Shown one piece after another: positions 1 to 5,401 of a stretch of DNA of 5,401 bases (position 1 is its first letter; each line of letters starts with the position of its first letter). The stretch lies in the NCBI GenBank assembly GCA_003486785.1, contig DNFZ01000148.1:1-5401 (forward strand), given 5' to 3'. The notes beneath the pieces were generated by a model that searched no databases, was not told where the DNA came from, and worked only from the letters and a program-made list of their open reading frames with translations. This DNA comes from Clostridiales bacterium. GTDB lineage: Bacteria; Bacillota; Clostridia; Christensenellales; CAG-138. The position numbers and the translations under genes are program-made.

Positions 1-631
1 GGCGGACGAAATCAACCGCGCCTCGAGCAAGACGCAGTCGGCTCTTTTAGAGGTTATGGAAGAAAACAGCATCACGGTAGACGGCGTCACGCGCGCCGTA
101 CCCCAGCCGTTCCTCGTCGTCGCCACGCAAAACCCCGCCGGCTCCTCCGGCACGCAGCCGCTGCCGGAATCCCAGCTGGACCGCTTCATGGTGCGGCTTT
201 CGATGGGCTATCCCGATCGCAGGAGCGAGATGGAGATGCTGCGCCGCCATCAAAACGCGGTGTCGCTGGATTCCGTAAGCCGCGTCATCACCCCGCAGGA
301 TCTGATGGTGATGCAGCGTGAGGTGGAGGCCGTCTATGTATCCGAGGCGCTGTTTGCCTATATCACCGAGCTGACCGGCTGGACGCGCTCGCAGCCCGCC
401 ATCCGCATCGGCGTAAGCCCGCGTGGAACCATCTCGCTGCTTCGCATGAGCAAGGCCGCGGCATACCTCTCCGGGCGCAACTATCTCATCCCGCAGGATG
501 TGCAGCTGGTGTTTGAAAGCGTGGCCGCGCACCGCATCCTGCTCAGCCCCCGCGCGCTGGTCAGCGGCGTGAGCGAGCAGCAGCTCGCAAAGCGCGCACT
601 GACACAGGTGCAGGCGCCCGTGGCGGTATAG
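1..631 (+). CDS. MoxR-family AAA+ ATPase, C-terminal part (5' end outside window)
   Basis: The frame is open from the left edge (first full codon at 2) and ends at TAG 629-631, giving 209 residues. MoxR ATPases are usually a little over 300 residues, so about 100, including Walker A, lie outside. The fragment opens inside Walker B with ADEINRA (D2, E3 of the fragment) followed by KTQSALLE. Next come sensor 1 in VVATQNP (N44), the LPESQLDRF segment with the likely arginine finger (R61), and sensor 2 in GVSPRGT (R141) in the C-terminal lid. The usual Pro after NRA-x is Ser (RASSKTQ), a mild variation. MoxR proteins are cytosolic ATPases thought to act as chaperones on partner proteins, often encoded with DUF58 or vWA genes, as here. 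An ATG at 56 lies inside Walker B and cannot be the start. Family assignment is secure; the client is inferred to be one of the two downstream products. Confidence 0.95.
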   Translation, partial: ADEINRASSKTQSALLEVMEENSITVDGVTRAVPQPFLVVATQNPAGSSGTQPLPESQLDRFMVRLSMGYPDRRSEMEMLRRHQNAVSLDSVSRVITPQDLMVMQREVEAVYVSEALFAYITELTGWTRSQPAIRIGVSPRGTISLLRMSKAAAYLSGRNYLIPQDVQLVFESVAAHRILLSPRALVSGVSEQQLAKRALTQVQAPVAV

Positions 632-635
632 CCCC

Positions 636-1856
636 ATGGCCGGGAACCGGATTCTATATACATATGCGCTCTTTTTCGCGTTTATTTTATTCGTGTTATT
701 CGATTTATATCTGTTCCATCTTTTGTTCATTTTTTTGCTGATTTTACCGGTGGTGTCGCTACTATCGGCGCTTCCTGTGCGCAAAAATCTTCGCTATGCG
801 CTGGAGATAGACGACGATATCATGGCAAAAGGTGTTTGCGATATCCGCATCAAGGCGCGCAACGGCAGCGTTCTGCCCTGCGCCGGTGTGCGCTTCACGC
901 TTGAGCGGCACAATGCCCTCGGCCGCGTCGGCGAGCGATATACCGAGTCCGCCGAGGATATCTTGCAGTTTTCTCTTGGTCCGAAGCGTTCGCACGCCAT
1001 GCAGCCCGCCGTCAAGATGGCGCATTGCGGCCGTGTCGATATTTTTGTGCGCCGCGTTCAGGTGCTCGATACGCTCGGCCTGATTGCGCTAAACGTTCCT
1101 GAAAAAAACGGCGCGACCGCTGCGGGAAGCGTATATGTGCTGCCGGAGTTGCAGCAGCGCAGCATCCAGACGGATGAAGCCGCAGATCTTGGCCTCGACA
1201 GCGCGCGCTATTCCACGGAAAAAGCAGGCGGTGACCCTTCCGAAATCTTTCAGCTGCGCGATTACCGCGAGGGCGACCCGCGCCACAGCGTACACTGGAA
1301 GCTCAGCAGCCGCATGAACCGGCTGATCGTGCGCGAATTCGGCCTTCCATTAAACCCATCGCTCCATTTTTTGCTCGAGCTGCGCGAGGATGCCACACCG
1401 GAGGCGGCGGAAGCGATGCTTGGCACCATGCTCGCGTTCTCCGAATACCTCATGGCGCGGGATGTCAACCACGTCATCAGCTGGATCAGCGAGGAAGGCA
1501 GCCTTCGCACCATGCCCGTCACGGGGCCGGAAGCGCTGGCTTCCGTGCTGCATGAGTTGCTCGCCCTGCCGGCTCAGGCGAGATGGAGCACCCTCGAGTG
1601 CTTTGCAACCGAAGGCGTGGCCCGCGCGGATACGCACGTGGTCTATCTTCTCGCAGGCAGCGTGTGGAACGCGCCGGGGGACGAAGCGGGCGCGCGCCTG
1701 CTCGCTGCGCTGACCGATCTTGGCGCATGCCGTCGCCTGACGCTCATGCCGCACGCTTGCGACGATGAGACGGCCGCTGCGCTGCGGGAGCTCGGCTGCG
1801 AGGTGCAGCTGCTCGATGGCAGCGTGCCCGGCGCGGAAACGGAGGCGGACGCATGA
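636..1856 (+). CDS. DUF58 domain membrane-anchored protein (MoxR partner)
   Basis: This 406-residue protein starts with two closely spaced hydrophobic segments (about residues 6-22 and 24-46, rich in Phe and Leu), so it is probably membrane anchored with the rest in the cytosol. The DUF58 signature is clear: GDPSEIFQLRDYREGDPR at 199-216, then HSVHWKLSSR to 226. A vWA-like region follows, but its first metal-site motif, normally DxSxS, reads E248-L-R-E-D after the hydrophobic strand LHFLL, so metal binding is doubtful. The ATG lies 4 nt after the MoxR stop, with no good Shine-Dalgarno (only G-rich GTGGCGG nearby), so translation is probably coupled to MoxR. The stop overlaps the next start by 4 nt. 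The first 130 nt are clearly more AT-rich than the rest, which the Phe/Leu membrane codons explain. DUF58 proteins are commonly paired with MoxR; a precise activity is not known. Confidence 0.93.
   Translation: MAGNRILYTYALFFAFILFVLFDLYLFHLLFIFLLILPVVSLLSALPVRKNLRYALEIDDDIMAKGVCDIRIKARNGSVLPCAGVRFTLERHNALGRVGERYTESAEDILQFSLGPKRSHAMQPAVKMAHCGRVDIFVRRVQVLDTLGLIALNVPEKNGATAAGSVYVLPELQQRSIQTDEAADLGLDSARYSTEKAGGDPSEIFQLRDYREGDPRHSVHWKLSSRMNRLIVREFGLPLNPSLHFLLELREDATPEAAEAMLGTMLAFSEYLMARDVNHVISWISEEGSLRTMPVTGPEALASVLHELLALPAQARWSTLECFATEGVARADTHVVYLLAGSVWNAPGDEAGARLLAALTDLGACRRLTLMPHACDDETAAALRELGCEVQLLDGSVPGAETEADA
1841..1845 (+). promoter_or_regulatory. Shine-Dalgarno for the transglutaminase gene
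   Basis: GGAGG sits 7 nt before the ATG at 1853, within the end of the DUF58 gene. It supports this start and suggests the third gene can also recruit ribosomes by itself, besides coupling through the ATGA overlap. Confidence 0.75.
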
Positions 1857-4522
1857 GCGCCGGTAAGCGCGCGCCGCGCGCGGCTCAACCGATCCCTCTG
1901 CCGGAGAACACGCCCGCAAAGCTGCTTTTACACATCTCGCAGCGGCTTGCGGTGCTTCTGCTTGCGGTGCTTGGCTTTCTCTTTTGCCTGCTCACGAGCT
2001 ATCAGCTCGATCTGCCGCTCGAAACGCTCGTTTGGACGGCGGTCGCATTTTCGCTGCTGTTCGTTGCGGTTTTTTCGATGCAAAGGAGCGCGCTTCTCGT
2101 GCTGGCGTGCCTGTTTGCCGCTATCGCCTACGGCATCTCTCACGCGAACGATCTGCTGCAGGGGTCGCTTTTGCTTATCGAGCGCGTCGCCTTGTCGCTC
2201 TCGCTGAATCTGCCGGAGGCGCTCGGGCTGCTGCTCCACCCCGCGATGGCGGACGAAGCGCTGCGCTTGATGACGCTGGCGGCGCAGGCGCTGCTGTTTG
2301 TGGTATCATTCCTTTCCGCGTTTTTCATCATCAGCCAGCCCAGCGTGCCGGGGCTTGCGCTCTCAACGCTGCCGGCGCTGCTGCCCGCGCCGTTTTACCT
2401 GCTCTCCCCTGCACTGCTGCCGTTTTTCATGCTGTTTGCCGCGCACATGATGGTGTTTGCCTTCAACAACGCAAAACGCGCGCAGACCACGCTGCGGGCG
2501 CGCGTATATGTTCCGCTCAGCAGGCGAAAGGCGGATCTTGTGGCGCAGCGCGCGGCGCAGAATTCGCTCTCGCTGCTCGTGCTGCCGCTCATTGCTCTAG
2601 CCGCGCTCATCTCCGGCATCGTACTACCGCAGGAGGGATATGAGCGACCGGAGGCGATCGAGTCCCTGCAACAAAAGATCTTTTCATTGGATCTCGGCAA
2701 AGAGGCATTCTGGCGCAGCAACGACGGGCTCACGCGCGGAGATCTCACGAGCCTGTCCGCGATCCGTTTTTCCGGCGCAACCGCGCTCGAGGTGCGCGTT
2801 TCCAACCATTCTTCACTGTATCTAAGGGATTACGCGGGCGCGCTCTATACCAAAGACGGCTGGAAAAACGTCTCTTCCGGCGATTTTTCCACGCTGTCGA
2901 ACAGCATCGAAATCGCGCCGCAAAACCTGCTCGCATCCGCAGCCGCGCTCGGCGGCAGCACGCCGGAGAAATTTGAGCTCTCCGTTCGCAACATTGCGGC
3001 CACGCCGCTCTCTATCTGGGCGCCGCCGGGGCTCATGACGCGCGCGGACGAGCTCGCCAATGCGGGCTATGTGCAGGATACCGCGCTGGCGTTCGTCTCC
3101 TCCGCCTCCTCCGCGGAGTACACACTGGAAGCAATCCCCGTCGGCATGGCGCTGTATTCCGTTTCAAACGCGTCGGATGGATTCAGGAGCGCGTATCAAA
3201 AAGCCGCGGGCGCAGCATACGGGCTAAGCCGCCTGGAGAACAGCGGCGCGGACACCGTGAGGCAAAGCGCCAGCACGTATATCGACTATCTCTTTGACGT
3301 ATACACCAGCCTGCCGGATGAAACGCGCACAGCCGCGCAGGCGCTGCTGCAAACCTACGGCATTCGCGCGGAATTGGACGAGGCCGCGCTCAATCTCGCC
3401 GGGACTTGCCAGTCGATCCGCTCGCTGCTCGCCGCGCGCTGCAGCTATGATTATTCTCCCGCGCAGATCCCGCAGGGGGTTGACTTTGCCACCTGGTTTT
3501 TGCAGGACGCACAAAGCGGCTATTGCGTCCACTTTGCCACCACGGCGGCGGTGCTCCTGCGCGCGCTCGGCATTCCGGCGCGCTATGCGGAGGGGTATAT
3601 CGTCATCCAGAAGGATTATGACAAGCAGCCGGACGCTGATGGGTTTATTCCTATTGAAGACACGCATGCGCACGCCTGGGTCGAGGTGTTTGATCCCTCC
3701 ATACTTGAGTGGGTGCCGGTCGAGATGACAAAGAGCGCGTCGAGCGACGGCCAGCCGACGCCCGATGGCACCGACGATCCGTTGGGTGAACCCACGCTTT
3801 CGCTCTCTGCCTTTACGCCGGAGCCAACGCCGGAACCGACCCCGACGCCTACGCCGGAGCCAACGCCGACACCCACGCCGGAGCCAGACACGGATACGCC
3901 GGAATCAAACGCGGATTCGGAAGATTCGGAAGATCCGGAGGAAGCGGATGACGCGGCGGCTGAGCAAATCACGCCCACGCCCGCGCCGACGAGCGGCGGC
4001 GAGGAGGATTCGGATGCTGCCAATGAGGGCGAGGATGCGTCGTCCCCGACGGAAGAGGATGCGACGGCGGCTGCCGGTTCGGCTCAGCCGCGTCCGCCGC
4101 TCTGGCCGGTCTTTGCGCTACTCGCCGTAGCAGGCATTCCGCTTGCGGCGTTTGGCTATCGAAAGTTTCTGCACGAACGGCTCATCCGCTCACTCCTGCA
4201 AAAAGACGCCAACGCAGCGGCGCTCTTTGCCGCGCGCTATGCCCTTAGCATGCTACGCTTTGCAGGCGCGCCCGATCCGCAGCCCCTAGAATCGCCGGAA
4301 CAATACGCCTACGCAGTCGCGCGGAAGATTCCCGCGGCCGACCGGATGCGGCTGGAGTCCGCGCTGCTGATCGCGCAGCGCGCGCGCTTCTCAGGCAGAA
4401 TATGCACAAAACGGGAGCGCGATGAGATGATCGGCTACGTAAACGCGCTCGCCGCTGCCCTCCCCAAAGGGATGAAACGGCTCAAGCGTCTGCTGTTTGC
4501 CTGGCGCTTCCCGGCGGTGTAG
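1853..4522 (+). CDS. TgpA-type membrane protein with external transglutaminase-like domain
   Basis: The 889-residue product has about six N-terminal membrane segments (near 32-52, 57-75, 79-96, 139-160, 166-204 as one or two, 238-258). A long outside region follows, then the transglutaminase core: catalytic Cys558 in QSGYCVHFATTA, the ALGIPARYAEGY stretch, and His607 in HAHAWVEVF. The third triad position is Glu624 in WVPVEMT instead of Asp. Residues 655-678 are a TP/EP repeat, followed by an acidic linker to about 743, a last membrane helix at 750-769 and a basic cytosolic tail of 120 residues resembling DUF4129 (SPEQYAYAVAR, later ARFSGR). The start is fixed by ATGA overlap with DUF58 and GGAGG upstream. 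The layout matches the TgpA family found beside MoxR and DUF58, though the linker is unusually long. The fold could cleave, crosslink or modify envelope peptides; the substrate is unknown. Confidence 0.93.
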   Translation: MSAGKRAPRAAQPIPLPENTPAKLLLHISQRLAVLLLAVLGFLFCLLTSYQLDLPLETLVWTAVAFSLLFVAVFSMQRSALLVLACLFAAIAYGISHANDLLQGSLLLIERVALSLSLNLPEALGLLLHPAMADEALRLMTLAAQALLFVVSFLSAFFIISQPSVPGLALSTLPALLPAPFYLLSPALLPFFMLFAAHMMVFAFNNAKRAQTTLRARVYVPLSRRKADLVAQRAAQNSLSLLVLPLIALAALISGIVLPQEGYERPEAIESLQQKIFSLDLGKEAFWRSNDGLTRGDLTSLSAIRFSGATALEVRVSNHSSLYLRDYAGALYTKDGWKNVSSGDFSTLSNSIEIAPQNLLASAAALGGSTPEKFELSVRNIAATPLSIWAPPGLMTRADELANAGYVQDTALAFVSSASSAEYTLEAIPVGMALYSVSNASDGFRSAYQKAAGAAYGLSRLENSGADTVRQSASTYIDYLFDVYTSLPDETRTAAQALLQTYGIRAELDEAALNLAGTCQSIRSLLAARCSYDYSPAQIPQGVDFATWFLQDAQSGYCVHFATTAAVLLRALGIPARYAEGYIVIQKDYDKQPDADGFIPIEDTHAHAWVEVFDPSILEWVPVEMTKSASSDGQPTPDGTDDPLGEPTLSLSAFTPEPTPEPTPTPTPEPTPTPTPEPDTDTPESNADSEDSEDPEEADDAAAEQITPTPAPTSGGEEDSDAANEGEDASSPTEEDATAAAGSAQPRPPLWPVFALLAVAGIPLAAFGYRKFLHERLIRSLLQKDANAAALFAARYALSMLRFAGAPDPQPLESPEQYAYAVARKIPAADRMRLESALLIAQRARFSGRICTKRERDEMIGYVNALAAALPKGMKRLKRLLFAWRFPAV
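3815..3886 (+). repeat. Pro-Thr/Glu-Pro coding repeat in the transglutaminase linker
   Basis: This tract has a 6-bp (two-codon) period and encodes TPEPTPEPTPTPTPEP and onward (residues 655-678). An 18-bp unit, ACGCCGGAGCCAACGCCG, is exactly repeated at 3815-3832 and 3851-3868, and its first 12 bases recur at 3875-3886. Such Thr-Pro tracts usually form stiff extended spacers outside the cell. Gains or losses of units would stay in frame. Confidence 0.9.
3914..3940 (+). repeat. Tandem 9-bp repeat coding Asp-Ser-Glu
   Basis: Three in-frame copies of GATTCGGAA: two are identical (3914-3922, 3923-3931) and the third (3932-3940) differs at two bases, giving DSE-DSE-DPE at residues 688-696. It forms the core of the acidic stretch after the Pro-Thr repeat and looks like recent local duplication. 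Confidence 0.85.
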
Positions 4523-4639
4523 CGCAAAGAGACTAATTTACAACGGTATACGTTCTAAACATAAAGACAATCAGCACGACAATGCGAGAAAAAGCCCTCC
4601 TGCAAAGGAGGACTTTTTCGTGCAGCAATGATTGTTTGA
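4523..4639. other. Intergenic gap between convergent genes
   Basis: These 117 nt are more AT-rich than the flanking genes. Apart from the terminator hairpin, no gene or RNA could be recognised. A short imperfect palindrome around GTATAC (4542-4554) is too weak to assign. Confidence 0.7.
4588..4619. terminator. Bidirectional hairpin terminator between convergent genes
   Basis: A 14-bp stem (4588-4601 with 4606-4619) closes a GCAA loop. The outer arms are A5 and T5 tracts, so each strand's transcript ends in a U run. On the plus strand there is one C-A mismatch (4595/4612). On the minus strand the same position is a G-U wobble, so that stem is fully paired. It lies 65 nt after the transglutaminase stop and 20 nt after the stop of the minus-strand gene, and so can serve both operons. 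Confidence 0.85.
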
Positions 4640-5401
4640 TTATGCCTTGGGCATTTCCGTTTCCTCGCCCACGCCGCCTTTGACGAAGATTTCTTCATAG
4701 CCCGCGGCGCTGATGAGGCCGAGCAGCAGCGGCACGACCAGCGCAAAGAAAATGCTCACGAGCGCGGCGATGATCATGAATGCGACACCAACGTAAGGAA
4801 TCAGCGAAAGCCCGCCGAGCACGAGCATCACACCCGCGCAGCAAAGGCCTACGATGAAGTCCGCTAAAAACAACCTTCCCTTGAAGCCCTCCGTTTTCCT
4901 CACAGAAAGGCGCAGCGCCTCAGTTGCGGAGATCTCCGGATCCTGAATAATGATGTACGGCACGAAGCGATAGGAATACATCTTGATGACGGCAAATACG
5001 GGCCCGACGATTGGGATCAGTCCCCAGATGAAAACCCACAGCGCCATCCAGCCCATGCCACCTGCCACTTTGAAAAAGCGGCTGAATCCGGCAAACAGCG
5101 CGTCGGAGTTGACCTCCTGCCCGCGATATCCCGCGAGGAACACCGCCGCCATGCCCGCGTTGAGCACGAGCGCAATGGGGATGGAGATGATCGGCAGCAT
5201 GCCAAACGCCGCAGCCAGCGCAACGAGCAGCTGGCACAGCAACGACACACCCCAGAGCCGGAACGGTTTTTCCTTGAGTACCTGTAGCGCTTTTTCGATC
5301 AAATCGCGGGCGCGGATGCCCAGCGCTGCTCTTGCCTGTTTCTTCGGGCGATATGGTTTCCCGCCATCGGAGGGCATACCGCAGTTGGGACAGAAGTTTT
5401 C
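4640..5401 (-). CDS. DUF975-family integral membrane protein with N-terminal zinc ribbon (5' end outside window)
   Basis: The minus-strand frame is open from the right edge to TAA at 4642-4640, 254 codons in the window including the stop. The first in-window ATG (5377) is internal: upstream codons read ENFCPNCG, a zinc-ribbon knuckle (Cys codons at 5392-5390 and 5383-5381), whose partner CxxC pair must lie outside. A basic linker (KPYRPKKQAR) follows, then membrane segments, numbered from the internal Met, at about 41-61, 62-84, 108-131, 170-190 and 196-222. The stretch YSYRFVPYIIIQDPEIS with ATEALRLSVRKTEGFKGRLF (134-170) matches the DUF975 signature: a SY-x-x-x-PY segment, a DNPE-like turn, and the EAL-x-LS helix followed by GxK. 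DUF975 proteins have no established function; the zinc ribbon presumably faces the cytosol. The gene converges on the transglutaminase operon and is probably regulated separately. Confidence 0.85.
   Translation of the reverse strand, partial: ENFCPNCGMPSDGGKPYRPKKQARAALGIRARDLIEKALQVLKEKPFRLWGVSLLCQLLVALAAAFGMLPIISIPIALVLNAGMAAVFLAGYRGQEVNSDALFAGFSRFFKVAGGMGWMALWVFIWGLIPIVGPVFAVIKMYSYRFVPYIIIQDPEISATEALRLSVRKTEGFKGRLFLADFIVGLCCAGVMLVLGGLSLIPYVGVAFMIIAALVSIFFALVVPLLLGLISAAGYEEIFVKGGVGEETEMPKA

Noticed and set aside
730..737. A run of seven Ts in the membrane segment of the DUF58 gene, a possible sequencing or slippage error
   Set aside because: The frame continues intact through the DUF58 signature, so no frameshift is present.
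47..784. A 245-codon open frame on the minus strand opposite MoxR and the start of DUF58
   Set aside because: It lies antisense to clear MoxR motifs, its product is rich in His, Arg and Gly with no family resemblance, and such frames are common opposite GC-rich genes.
1103..1109. A AAA AAC heptamer in the correct phase for -1 frameshifting in the DUF58 gene
   Set aside because: The -1 frame meets a TGA after about 22 codons and yields no recognisable domain, and no clear downstream pseudoknot was seen. The zero frame is conserved past this point, so it is probably chance Glu-Lys-Asn codons.
1984..2643. A 219-codon plus-strand frame inside the transglutaminase gene
   Set aside because: It is very Ala/Arg-rich and overlaps well-defined membrane helices in the real frame; it is a shadow of GC-rich coding.
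3616..4023. A minus-strand frame coding a Gly-Val-Ser repeat protein
   Set aside because: The GVGVGS pattern is only the antisense reading of the Thr-Pro/Glu-Pro repeat.
4542..4554. Imperfect palindrome centred on GTATAC after the transglutaminase gene, as a possible operator
   Set aside because: It is short, off-centre by one base, and lies downstream of both genes, where an operator would have no promoter to control.

Overview
The window looks like chromosomal DNA from a fairly GC-rich member of the Bacillota, most likely the class Clostridia and possibly a gut lineage. Three things point there: the style of the MoxR ATPase (an NPAGSSGTQ-LPESQLDRF segment), the Thr-Pro/Glu-Pro linker in the large membrane protein, and a DUF975 membrane protein with a zinc-ribbon N-terminus. 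This is inference from protein character only. There is no rRNA or other marker gene, and the genus cannot be named.

Positions 1-4522 hold a compact plus-strand operon of three genes. First is the C-terminal two thirds of a MoxR-family AAA+ ATPase, cut by the left edge. After a 4-nt gap comes a DUF58 (MoxR-associated, vWA-like) protein with two N-terminal membrane segments. An ATGA overlap then leads into an 889-residue TgpA-type membrane transglutaminase-like protein. The last has six or so N-terminal membrane helices, a long outside region, a Cys-His transglutaminase core, a Pro-Thr and acidic low-complexity linker, one more membrane helix and a cytosolic tail. This gene trio is widespread in bacteria, but its substrate is not established in most lineages. 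The usual model, applied here by inference, is that MoxR and DUF58 act as a cytosolic chaperone-like pair on a membrane or envelope client, with the transglutaminase fold working on the outer face of the membrane.

Positions 4523-4639 are intergenic and carry one hairpin flanked by A and T tracts. It sits between convergent genes and is well placed to end transcription from both sides.

Positions 4640-5401 hold, on the minus strand, a DUF975-family integral membrane protein that runs off the right edge. Its frame is open to the edge and encodes a CPNC zinc-ribbon knuckle, so the first in-window ATG is not the real start.

No RNA genes, mobile elements, CRISPR arrays or phage genes were seen. 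Nothing here amounts to a clearly new system. The points worth a second look are the degenerate metal site in the DUF58 protein, the Glu in place of the third triad residue and the unusual linker in the transglutaminase, the unassigned outside region, and the zinc-ribbon/DUF975 fusion.
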